Source of the DNA: Gammaproteobacteria bacterium
GTDB lineage: Bacteria > Pseudomonadota > Gammaproteobacteria > Steroidobacterales > Steroidobacteraceae
DNA: 6,717 nucleotides
Assembly: GCA_003162555.1 (NCBI GenBank)
Contig: PMNQ01000038.1
Coordinates: 4,455 to 11,171, forward strand
Direction: 5' to 3'
Shown: piece by piece, positions 1 to 6,261 of the stretch
How positions within the stretch are numbered: the stretch's first letter is position 1
Layout: each line of letters opens with the position of its first letter
The notes under the pieces: model-generated
The model's database searches: none
What the model saw: the letters and a program-made list of their open reading frames with translations, nothing else
What the model was told of the DNA's origin: nothing
Program-made: the position numbers and the translations under genes

Positions 1-1241
1 GCCACGACGATCGATTCGCCATCGGTGTGCCGTGCAAAGGTCAGCACGCGGGCTTCGTTGCTGTTGTGAAGCCACTCGACCTCGCCTGCACGCAGTGCCA
101 CGTGCGCCTTGCGCAGCCCGATGAGTTGCTGGAACGCGCGCGGGAATGAGGGCCGAAGTTCGGCGCTCTGCCAGAACACCGGCAGCTTCTCGAACAATGC
201 CGGAGCAGCCGACTCAGTGGTGTCGCCGGCCTCCATGCCGTTGTAAAGCATCGGCACGCCATCGAGCGTGAACATCAGTGCCGAAGCGGCCAGCGACGCG
301 GGTTCGCCAAAGCGGACGATCGCGCGGTGCTGATCGTGATTGTCCGCAAAGCGCATGCGCAGCGCACCGTGCGGATACTGTGCGGCATCGGCCAGCCACT
401 GCTCGCGCAAGCTCGATGCCGGACGACCGTTCTGCAATACATCGGCGAGCGTGCCGTAGAGCTTCCACGAGTAGTCCACGTCGAAAGCCTTGACCAGCAG
501 CTCGGGCGAATCGGCTTCCGCCAGCATGAGGATGTCAGGCTTGGTCTTGCTGAGCGCCTCGCGCGCTGACTCCCAGAAATCAGTGGGAACGCCGGCGGCG
601 AAATCGCAGCGGAACCCATCCAGGTCGAAATCCTTCAGCCAGTGCACCAGCATGTCCTGCATGTAGTGACGCAGGCCCGCGTTGCCGTAATTGAGGTCAG
701 CGACGTCGGTCCAGTCGGGATTCGGCGGAATGATGTGTCCGCCTGCATCGTGCGTGTACCAGTCCGGATGCGCCATCATCAGGGAATCCCAGGAGGTGTG
801 ATTGGCGACGATGTCGATGATCACCTTGAGGTTGCGCTTGTGCGCCTCGTTCACCAGGCGATGCAGATCCTCGGCCGTGCCGTAGGCCGGATCGATGCCG
901 TAGTAATCGCGCACCGCATAGGGGCTGCCGAGCGTGCCCTTGCCCTTGAGCTTGCCGAGCGGATGGATCGGCATCAGCCACAGAATGTTGACGCCGAGCT
1001 GCTGCAGGCGCTCAAGCTGCGCCGTCACGCCAGCGAAATCGCCACGCGCCGAAAACGCGCGCGGGAATATCTCGTAGATGACGCCATCGTGCACCCAGGT
1101 TGGAGTGCTGCGTGAAGGTAGCTGTGAATAGTCACGCGGCGGGGGATCAAGTGGCGTCTCATTGGCCGCGGCGCCCATCGGCGCCAGCACGCTCAAGGCC
1201 GCCAGCGAGCCCCATGCGAAACGGCGCAGCAATGCGTACAT
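1..1241 (-). CDS. Exported GH13 alpha-amylase family glycoside hydrolase (C-terminal end missing)
   Basis: It probably hydrolyses alpha-1,4 bonds of starch fragments or maltodextrins outside the cytoplasm. The frame is open from the ATG at 1241 to the window edge, giving 413 codons. Residues 1-26 look like a signal peptide: MYALLRR, a hydrophobic core, then GAAA before NE. All four GH13 regions are visible: DIVANH (D143-H148), GFRCD with nucleophile D213, LAEAD with acid/base E242, and DNHD with transition-state aspartate D303. A SPYAVRDYY motif, usual before region I, is also present. The last residues, around LTFARHTDGE, look like the start of the C-terminal beta domain, so perhaps 40-60 residues are missing (inference). 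A G-rich stretch 8-12 bases before the ATG may serve as ribosome binding site. The gene diverges from the alpha-glucosidase. The GH13 family is clear; the exact specificity (alpha-amylase, cyclomaltodextrinase or neopullulanase) cannot be read from the motifs. Confidence 0.93.
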   Translation of the reverse strand, partial: MYALLRRFAWGSLAALSVLAPMGAAANETPLDPPPRDYSQLPSRSTPTWVHDGVIYEIFPRAFSARGDFAGVTAQLERLQQLGVNILWLMPIHPLGKLKGKGTLGSPYAVRDYYGIDPAYGTAEDLHRLVNEAHKRNLKVIIDIVANHTSWDSLMMAHPDWYTHDAGGHIIPPNPDWTDVADLNYGNAGLRHYMQDMLVHWLKDFDLDGFRCDFAAGVPTDFWESAREALSKTKPDILMLAEADSPELLVKAFDVDYSWKLYGTLADVLQNGRPASSLREQWLADAAQYPHGALRMRFADNHDQHRAIVRFGEPASLAASALMFTLDGVPMLYNGMEAGDTTESAAPALFEKLPVFWQSAELRPSFPRAFQQLIGLRKAHVALRAGEVEWLHNSNEARVLTFARHTDGESIVV

Positions 1242-1307
1242 GTCCTGCCCCCGCGAATCCCCGTACAGACGGGCGAACATAGACGTTTAGGCGTGCTGGC
1301 CGCGAAT

Positions 1308-1319
1308 GAATACGTATGC
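1308..1319. promoter_or_regulatory. Candidate LacI-family operator (ATACGTAT palindrome) between amylase and glucosidase
   Basis: GAATACGTATGC has a perfect 8-bp palindromic core, ATACGTAT (1310-1317), with a central CG as in many LacI-family operators. It matches 11 of 12 bases of the palindrome at 6245-6256, and both are followed by GCG. It lies 66 bp from the amylase start and 51 bp from the ATG of the glucosidase, so one bound repressor could control both divergent genes. The assignment to the LacI-type regulator encoded in this window is inference from proximity and symmetry. Confidence 0.6.
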
Positions 1320-1370
1320 GCGCGCGTCAGCCCGGGGGCCGCAGCAGGTAAAGTGCTGGACGAACGAGCG

Positions 1371-3047
1371 ATGGGACCGGTCTTGAACAAGAACAAGTCA
1401 GCTGAAGCAGGGCCACTGCCCGCCACCGTGCCCGAACACCTGTGGTGGCACGGCGGTCTTATTTATCAGATATATCCGCGCAGCTTCCTTGATTCCAATG
1501 GCGACGGCGTCGGCGATCTGCCCGGCATCATTAGCAAGCTCGACTACGTGGCCAACCTTGGCGTCGATGCCATCTGGATTTCGCCGTTCTTCAAATCGCC
1601 GATGGCCGATTTCGGCTACGACATCGCCGACTACCGCGCGGTCGATCCGCTGTTTGGCACGCTCGAGGACTTCGACCGTCTGCTCGCGAAGGCGCACGGC
1701 CTCGGGCTCAAGGTGATGATCGACCAGGTGCTGAGCCACACTTCGGCCGAGCATCCGTGGTTCATCGAGAGCCGCAGTGATCGTACGAACCCGCGCGCCG
1801 ACTGGTACGTGTGGGCCGATCCGCGGCCCGACGGCGGCCCGCCCAACAACTGGCTGTCGATATTCGGTGGCATCGCCTGGAAGTGGGAGCCGCGCCGCGC
1901 GCAGTACTACCTGCACAATTTCCTCAGCTCGCAGCCCGACCTGAATTTCCACAACCCGCAGGTGCGGCGCTCGGTGCTCGACAACCTGAAGTTCTGGCTC
2001 GATCGCGGCGTTGATGGGGTGCGGCTCGATGCGATCAACTTCTGCTTTCACGACCAGCAGCTGCGCAACAACCCGCCCAAGCCCCTCGAACATCGCACCG
2101 GCCGCGGCTTCCTGCCCGACAACCCGTACGCTTACCAGTACCACGTGTACAACAACACGCGCCCGGAAAACCTGCCGTTCATCGAGGAACTGCGCTCGCT
2201 CGTCGACCATTATCCTGGCGCCGTGACGCTCGGCGAGATTTCCGCCGAGGATTCCAACGCGACGATGGCCGAGTACACGCGGCCCGGCCGCTTGCACATG
2301 GGCTACAGCTTCGAGCTGCTGAGCAGCGAGCGCTCGCCGGCGCACATCCGCGCCACTGTTGAAGGCGCACTGGCCGCCTCGCGCGATGCCTGGCCCTGCT
2401 GGTCCATTTCGAACCACGACGTACAACGCGTGGTCTCGCGCTGGGGTTATCCGCATTCGCCTGAGCACCTGGCGACACAACTCACTGCGCTCGTCTGTTC
2501 GCTGCGCGGCGCCGTGTGCATCTACCAGGGCGAGGAACTCGGCCTGCGCGAAGCCGACGTGCCTTTCGAATCGCTGCGCGACCCCTACGGCAAGGCCTTC
2601 TGGCCCAGATTCAAGGGCCGCGACGGCTGCCGCACACCGCTACCGTGGACCGACGCGCCGCGCGGCGGCTTCAGCAGCGGCACGCCGTGGCTGCCGGTGC
2701 CGGCAGAACAGCTCGCACTTGCGGTCGAGGTGCAGGAGCGAAATCCCTCATCGACGCTGCAGGCCTTCCGCCGCTTCATGCGCTGGCGCCGGCAGCACCC
2801 GGCGCTGCAGTGGGGCGATATCGAGTTTCTGCTGGCGACTGATTCGATGCTGGCGTTCACCCGCCATTACAAGGGCGAGCGGCTGCTGGTGGCCTTCAAC
2901 CTGTCGGCGCAGAGCGCAGCCGCCGACCTGCCGCGCGTGCTCGCGGGCACGGCGCTCGGCGGTCACGGACTGCCGGAAGGAAAGCTCGAAGGCGCGCGGC
3001 TGACCCTTCCACCGCACGGCGTGGTGTACGCGCGGTTGTCGCCCTAG
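1371..3047 (+). CDS. Cytoplasmic GH13 alpha-glucosidase (probably subfamily 23-like)
   Basis: It likely releases glucose from the non-reducing end of maltose and short maltooligosaccharides in the cytoplasm, and may also transfer glucosyl groups, as some close relatives do. The 558-residue product has no signal peptide. GH13 regions are intact: DQVLSH (D118-H123), GVRLD with nucleophile D220, LGEIS with acid/base E289, and SNHD with D350. The N-terminal YQIYPRSF and DSNGDGVGDL motifs and the DAINF...HD...LRNNPP run after the nucleophile are typical of the oligo-1,6-glucosidase/alpha-glucosidase group; the latter fits GH13_23 enzymes of Xanthomonas and Halomonas. Length fits that group (about 540). 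ATG 1371 is chosen for length, but its ribosome binding site is weak. An in-frame GTG at 1353, behind CAGGTAAA, is an alternative adding six residues. The TAG stop overlaps the stop of the convergent gene. Confidence 0.93.
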   Translation: MGPVLNKNKSAEAGPLPATVPEHLWWHGGLIYQIYPRSFLDSNGDGVGDLPGIISKLDYVANLGVDAIWISPFFKSPMADFGYDIADYRAVDPLFGTLEDFDRLLAKAHGLGLKVMIDQVLSHTSAEHPWFIESRSDRTNPRADWYVWADPRPDGGPPNNWLSIFGGIAWKWEPRRAQYYLHNFLSSQPDLNFHNPQVRRSVLDNLKFWLDRGVDGVRLDAINFCFHDQQLRNNPPKPLEHRTGRGFLPDNPYAYQYHVYNNTRPENLPFIEELRSLVDHYPGAVTLGEISAEDSNATMAEYTRPGRLHMGYSFELLSSERSPAHIRATVEGALAASRDAWPCWSISNHDVQRVVSRWGYPHSPEHLATQLTALVCSLRGAVCIYQGEELGLREADVPFESLRDPYGKAFWPRFKGRDGCRTPLPWTDAPRGGFSSGTPWLPVPAEQLALAVEVQERNPSSTLQAFRRFMRWRRQHPALQWGDIEFLLATDSMLAFTRHYKGERLLVAFNLSAQSAAADLPRVLAGTALGGHGLPEGKLEGARLTLPPHGVVYARLSP

Positions 3048-3598
3048 CTGCCGCTGGAGTGACGGCGCCAGGCCTTCACAACCTGGTCGCTGAAGCGCTG
3101 GATCGTCACGCGCGCATCGGCCCAGGCATCGCCCGAGGGCGAGACCTGTTCGAGCGACACCGGACGGTAGTCATAGTCGATGTGATCGACTTCTTTCCCA
3201 TCGGCGCCGCGCAGCACCGCATGCAGTCGGGCGCCACCGAGCGACACGGAACGCAGCGGATCGAGCGAGGGATTCACTTCCAGTTGGCGGCGCGTCGGGT
3301 GCGAAGGCACGGCGTCTTCGATCGACACTTCGATGCGCAAGGCCGCGGAATCATCCACTGTTGCGCCAGCGGCCTTGAGCTCGCGGCTCAGGCTGTCCGC
3401 CACCATTGCTTGCAGGACCGGGCCTTCCCGGTCGCCGAGGCGATCGTGCAGTGCGGTCTGCAGCGCCGTGCCGATCGTGGCTGGCACAAGCCGGACAGCG
3501 CCGGCACCGCTGCTGGCGAGCGCTGGCATGGCGAAGCACGACACAGCCAGCAAGGCGAATCCTGTCAAAACCCTGGTAAATCGGTTCATGTGAGTCAT
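3044..3598 (-). CDS. Small exported protein of unknown function
   Basis: I do not recognise this 184-residue product. It begins MTHMNRFTR, followed by a hydrophobic segment (about residues 10-24) and a PALA/SS site (cleavage after about 28), so it should be exported. C21, within AVSC, makes a lipoprotein conceivable, but the lipobox is poor. The mature part looks alpha/beta: a helical stretch (about 58-78), a strand-like LRIEVSIED (87-95), GARLHAVLRGADGKEVDHI (122-140), then DYDYRP and a C-terminal helix ending QVVKAW (172-177). It has no visible catalytic motif and no transmembrane segment after the signal. The pattern loosely recalls small exported alpha/beta proteins such as DUF3313/DUF4410; this is a weak guess. 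ATG 3598 is chosen because GAGGTG (3609-3604) precedes it by five bases; ATG 3589 is the alternative. It diverges from the regulator gene, so it may belong to the same regulon. Confidence 0.8.
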   Translation of the reverse strand: MTHMNRFTRVLTGFALLAVSCFAMPALASSGAGAVRLVPATIGTALQTALHDRLGDREGPVLQAMVADSLSRELKAAGATVDDSAALRIEVSIEDAVPSHPTRRQLEVNPSLDPLRSVSLGGARLHAVLRGADGKEVDHIDYDYRPVSLEQVSPSGDAWADARVTIQRFSDQVVKAWRRHSSGS

Positions 3599-3603
3599 GG
3601 TAG

Positions 3604-3609
3604 CACCTC
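3604..3609 (-). promoter_or_regulatory. Ribosome binding site of the unknown exported protein
   Basis: On the minus strand this reads GAGGTG, a strong match to the 16S anti-Shine-Dalgarno sequence, five bases before ATG 3598. It supports that start (MTHMNRF) over the in-frame ATG nine bases downstream. Confidence 0.65.
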
Positions 3610-3636
3610 GTTTAATCACATTAAGCTCGTGTAATT

Positions 3637-3648
3637 TCAAGCGCTTAA
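3637..3648. promoter_or_regulatory. Candidate LacI-family operator (AAGCGCTT palindrome) upstream of the regulator gene
   Basis: TCAAGCGCTTAA contains the perfect palindrome AAGCGCTT (3639-3646), and 10 of its 12 positions are symmetrical. AAGCGCTT with a central CG is a common core of LacI-family sites. It lies about 50 bp before the regulator start at 3696 and about 40 bp before the exported-protein start at 3598, a suitable place for autoregulation or control of both. Its sequence differs from the two ATACGTAT sites, so it could instead be bound by a different LacI-family protein encoded elsewhere. Confidence 0.4.
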
Positions 3649-3695
3649 GTCCAGGCAGCCTGCTATGGCATCATGCTCCGTGGGGGATCTGGCAC

Positions 3696-4745
3696 ATGCA
3701 CGGCAAGCCGACTTCATTCGACATTGCCTACCTGGCAGGAGTTTCACAGCCGACGGTATCGCGCGCGCTGCGCGGCAGCCCGATGGTCAGTCTCGAGACC
3801 CGCAAGCGCATCGAGGCGATCGCGCAGCAGCTCAATTACAAGGTCGACAAGAACGCCTCGAACCTGCGCTTCCAGCATTCGAACACACTCGCGCTGCTGC
3901 TGTTCGAGGATCCGACCCCGGACGAATCGCAGATCAATCCGTTCTTCCTGACGATGCTAGGCTCGATCACGCGCGCCTGCGCCGTGCGCGGCTACGATCT
4001 GCTGATTTCGTTCCAGCAGATGTCGGGCGACTGGCACAAGGAATACGAGGACAGCCGCAAGGCCGACGGCATCATCCTGCTGGGCTACGGCGACTATCTC
4101 GCCTACCAGTCACGCCTCGAACAGCTCGTCAGCCAGGGCACGCACTTCGTGCGCTGGGGCGCGGTGCAGGCCGGGCAGCCTGGACTGTCGGTGGGCTGCG
4201 ATAATTTCCGTGGCGGCTACGACGCTGCGCGCCACCTGCTGGGCCTTGGACGCACGCGCCTCGCCTTCCTCGGCGATGCCTCGAATCATTACCCGGAATT
4301 CCTCGAGCGCTACCGCGGCTATACCGAGGCCGTCGCAACCGTGGGTGGCGAAGTCGATCCGGCCGCGCAGGTGAATGCGATCAGCACGGAACAGTCGGGT
4401 TTCGAGGCCGCCAACGAGCTGCTCGCGCGCGGCGTGCCGTTCGACTCCATCGTCGCGGCCAGCGACCTGATCGCGATCGGCGCGATGAGAGCCCTACAAA
4501 GTCGAGGCGTCGAAGTACCCGGAAAGGTATCTATAGTAGGATTCGATGACATTCCCGCTGCCAGCCTCACCAACCCGCCGCTGACCACGGTGATGCAGGA
4601 CACGCACCGCGCCGGCGTGGCGCTGGTGGAAACGCTGCTGCGCCTGATCACCGAGCAGCATGCCGAGGGCACGGTGTTGCCGACTAAGCTGGTTGTGCGC
4701 GGCTCGTGTGGAGCGGCACCCGCAGCGCAAGCAGCCCGGCGATAA
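3696..4745 (+). CDS. LacI-family transcriptional regulator, probable maltose/maltodextrin repressor
   Basis: A 349-residue protein of standard LacI-family length. Residues 6-26 form the helix-turn-helix (TSFDIAYLAGVS then QPTVSRALRG), and about 46-58 the hinge helix (LNYKVDKNASNLR). The rest is a periplasmic-binding-protein-like sugar domain, with GCDNFRGGYDAARHLL near residue 166, AASDLIAIGAMRAL near 253 and VSIVGFDDIP near 278. It should bind palindromic operators as a dimer and release them on binding a sugar. The neighbours suggest maltose, a maltodextrin or a derivative as ligand (inference). ATG 3696 is preceded by GGGGGA, eight bases upstream. Codons about 4488-4559 are mostly A/T-ending and rare-looking (AGA, CTA, ATA, CGA, GTA), unlike the rest of the gene. 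The last ~20 codons overlap the end of the convergent transporter gene, and the tail after VVRGSCG is slightly longer than usual for the family. Confidence 0.93.
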   Translation: MHGKPTSFDIAYLAGVSQPTVSRALRGSPMVSLETRKRIEAIAQQLNYKVDKNASNLRFQHSNTLALLLFEDPTPDESQINPFFLTMLGSITRACAVRGYDLLISFQQMSGDWHKEYEDSRKADGIILLGYGDYLAYQSRLEQLVSQGTHFVRWGAVQAGQPGLSVGCDNFRGGYDAARHLLGLGRTRLAFLGDASNHYPEFLERYRGYTEAVATVGGEVDPAAQVNAISTEQSGFEAANELLARGVPFDSIVAASDLIAIGAMRALQSRGVEVPGKVSIVGFDDIPAASLTNPPLTTVMQDTHRAGVALVETLLRLITEQHAEGTVLPTKLVVRGSCGAAPAAQAARR

Positions 4746-6189
4746 AGAAGCACACGCCGCCGAACACGAGCACGTCGAGCGGCGCGCCGCCGAAGAATCG
4801 CTGCAGCGCGAATCCCAGCACCGAGGCGGCCACCAGCTGCGGGATCACGATGAAGAAATTGAAGATGCCCATGTACAGCCCCATCTTCCGCGCCGGCACG
4901 CTGTCCGAGAGCAGCGCGTAGGGCAGCGAAAGAATCGAGGCCCATGCGAATCCCACGCCGAGCATCGACAGGATCAGCCAATCGGGATCGCGGATCAGCG
5001 CAATGGAGATCAGGCCCAGTCCGCCCAGCCATACGTTGACCAGGTGGCTGCGTTGCAGTCCGAGGCGGCGCACCATGAACGGGATCACGGCCGCGGCCAG
5101 CGCGGCAAAACCGTTGTAAGCGCCAAAAAGAAATCCCACCCAGTCGGCGCCGGTGTTGTAGGCCGCCGAAGCGGGGTCGCTGCTGTGAAAGTGCACCTGC
5201 GTGACCGCGGCGGTGGTGTAGAGCCACATCGAGAACAGCGCCAGCCAGGAAAAAAACTGCACCGGGATCAGCCGCCGCATCGTCTGCGGCATGAATTCCA
5301 GGTCGCGCATGATGGTGCCGAAGAAACCGCCGACCGGCAGCAGCGCGTGCACCAGCAGCGCCAGGCCCCACAGCAGCGCCATCGAGCTGACCAGGTACAG
5401 CTTCGGATCGAGCCCGTGCGACGCCACGGTCGCAATCACCGCCGCGCCAAATGCCGTCCACAGCAGGCCCTTGATGATCTGCCCGCTGCCGGATGCTGGC
5501 GCCTCGTCGGTCTGGTCCGGTGTCGAATCGCTGAATGCGTGCAGCTCGGCGGGCGGATATTCGCGCGTGCGCAGCACCGTCCAGCACACCGCTGCGAGCA
5601 GCACGACCGCACCGATGTCGAAGGCGTAGCGCACCGTGTCCGGCACCAGCGCGTGGCCCGCCGCATCGACGGCGTGATTCTGGACTCCCGCCTTTGCGAG
5701 TAGCCAGGGCAGCGCGCTCGCCACGACGGCGCCCGCGCCAATGAAGAAGCTCTGCATCGAGTAGCCGGCCGGACGCTGCGCGGGCCCGAGCTGGTCGCCG
5801 ACGAAAGCGCGGAACGGTTCCATCGAGATGTTGATCGACGCATCGAGCATCCACAGCATGCCGGCGGCGATCCATAGCGAGCCCGCGCGCGGCATGGCCA
5901 GCAGCGCGATCGAAGCGAGCAACGCTCCGGCCAGGAAATACGGGCGGCGGCGGCCGAGCCAGGTCCAGGTGCGGTCCGAGCAGTAGCCGATGATGGGCTG
6001 CACCAGCAAGCCCGTGAGTGGGGCGGCGATCCACAACCTGGGGATGGCATCGAGATCCGCACCGAGGGTCTGGAAGATGCGGCTGACATTGGCATTTTGC
6101 AGCGCGAAGCCGAACTGCAGGCCCAGGAACCCGAAGCACATGTTCCAGATCTGCCAGAAAGTCAGCGTCGGACGCGCCTGGTTCGTCAT
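4684..6189 (-). CDS. SLC45/GPH-like sugar transporter of the major facilitator superfamily (probable maltose/maltooligosaccharide permease)
   Basis: A 501-residue inner-membrane protein with at least 12 hydrophobic segments spread from about residue 14 to 490. The loop after the second segment carries GYCSDRTWTWLGRRRPY (68-84), the signature of the SLC45/sucrose-proton symporter-like group. DASIN...PFRAFVGDQ (116-133), LPYALLSD (422-429) and GLYMGIFNFFIVIPQ (437-451) are further conserved blocks. A hydrophilic central loop (about 207-236) separates the two halves. Such permeases move maltose or sucrose with a cation; Caulobacter MalY is a functional parallel. Substrate is inferred from the flanking amylase, glucosidase and MalQ. 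ATG 6189 follows GAGGGGG, six bases upstream. It lies downstream of malQ in the same direction, with a 72-bp gap carrying a candidate operator and promoter, so it probably also has its own promoter. Its last 62 bp overlap the regulator gene tail to tail. Confidence 0.92.
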   Translation of the reverse strand: MTNQARPTLTFWQIWNMCFGFLGLQFGFALQNANVSRIFQTLGADLDAIPRLWIAAPLTGLLVQPIIGYCSDRTWTWLGRRRPYFLAGALLASIALLAMPRAGSLWIAAGMLWMLDASINISMEPFRAFVGDQLGPAQRPAGYSMQSFFIGAGAVVASALPWLLAKAGVQNHAVDAAGHALVPDTVRYAFDIGAVVLLAAVCWTVLRTREYPPAELHAFSDSTPDQTDEAPASGSGQIIKGLLWTAFGAAVIATVASHGLDPKLYLVSSMALLWGLALLVHALLPVGGFFGTIMRDLEFMPQTMRRLIPVQFFSWLALFSMWLYTTAAVTQVHFHSSDPASAAYNTGADWVGFLFGAYNGFAALAAAVIPFMVRRLGLQRSHLVNVWLGGLGLISIALIRDPDWLILSMLGVGFAWASILSLPYALLSDSVPARKMGLYMGIFNFFIVIPQLVAASVLGFALQRFFGGAPLDVLVFGGVCFFIAGLLALRVPLHTSRAQPA

Positions 6190-6214
6190 GCAACCCCCTC
6201 TCTATTATCGGCTC

Positions 6215-6243
6215 ATCCTAACGCCGCAGGACGAAGCTGTCCG
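6215..6243 (-). promoter_or_regulatory. Candidate promoter of the transporter gene
   Basis: On the minus strand CGGACA (6243-6238) and TAGGAT (6220-6215) lie 17 bp apart, each matching four of six bases of the sigma-70 -35 and -10 consensus. The expected start, near 6208, leaves room for the GAGGGGG ribosome binding site. The palindrome at 6245-6256 abuts the -35 box. The match is moderate and the call rests mainly on spacing and context. Confidence 0.35.
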
Positions 6244-6244
6244 T

Positions 6245-6256
6245 GCATACGTATGC
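6245..6256. promoter_or_regulatory. Candidate LacI-family operator (perfect 12-bp palindrome) upstream of the transporter
   Basis: GCATACGTATGC is a perfect 12-bp palindrome with a central CG, lying between the malQ stop and the transporter start, 55 bp before the latter. It differs by one base from the element at 1308-1319. The same rare AT-rich core in two control regions of one maltose locus, and as far as I can see nowhere else in the window, points to a shared regulator, most simply the LacI-family protein encoded at 3696-4745 (inference). Confidence 0.65.
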
Positions 6257-6261
6257 GGGGT

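Noticed and set aside
642..1115. A 157-codon plus-strand frame within the amylase gene
   Set aside because: It is antisense to the catalytic core of the amylase, and its composition (H, R, V repeats) is typical of a mirror frame.
1398..2480. A 360-codon open frame on the minus strand opposite the alpha-glucosidase
   Set aside because: It lies entirely antisense to a gene with all GH13 motifs intact. Long antisense frames are expected in GC-rich genes, and its translation is arginine/valine-rich with no recognisable domain.
3612..3624. TTAATCACATTAA, an odd-length inverted repeat upstream of the exported protein
   Set aside because: It is short and AT-rich, has no central CG and does not fit the CRP or LacI-family pattern. 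It is probably part of the promoter background.
3612..3640. Possible promoter of the exported protein: TTGAAA and GATTAA spaced 17 bp apart on the minus strand
   Set aside because: The -10 match is only three of six, and the predicted transcript start would fall inside the GAGGTG ribosome binding site.
4777..4793. GC-rich inverted sequence (around CGGCGCGCCG) as a terminator for the regulator gene
   Set aside because: It lies inside the transporter coding region, has no following T-run and is explained by coding for Gly/Ala residues.
4319..6193. A 624-codon minus-strand open frame covering the transporter and part of the regulator
   Set aside because: It is out of frame with the transporter, whose own frame shows clear family motifs and membrane segments. 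The translation is low-complexity, rich in Arg/Ala/Gly, and ends antisense to the regulator.
6204..6209. GATAAT on the minus strand as the -10 box of the transporter gene
   Set aside because: No fitting -35 lies 16-18 bp upstream, and the transcript would start within the ribosome binding site. TAGGAT at 6220-6215 fits better.
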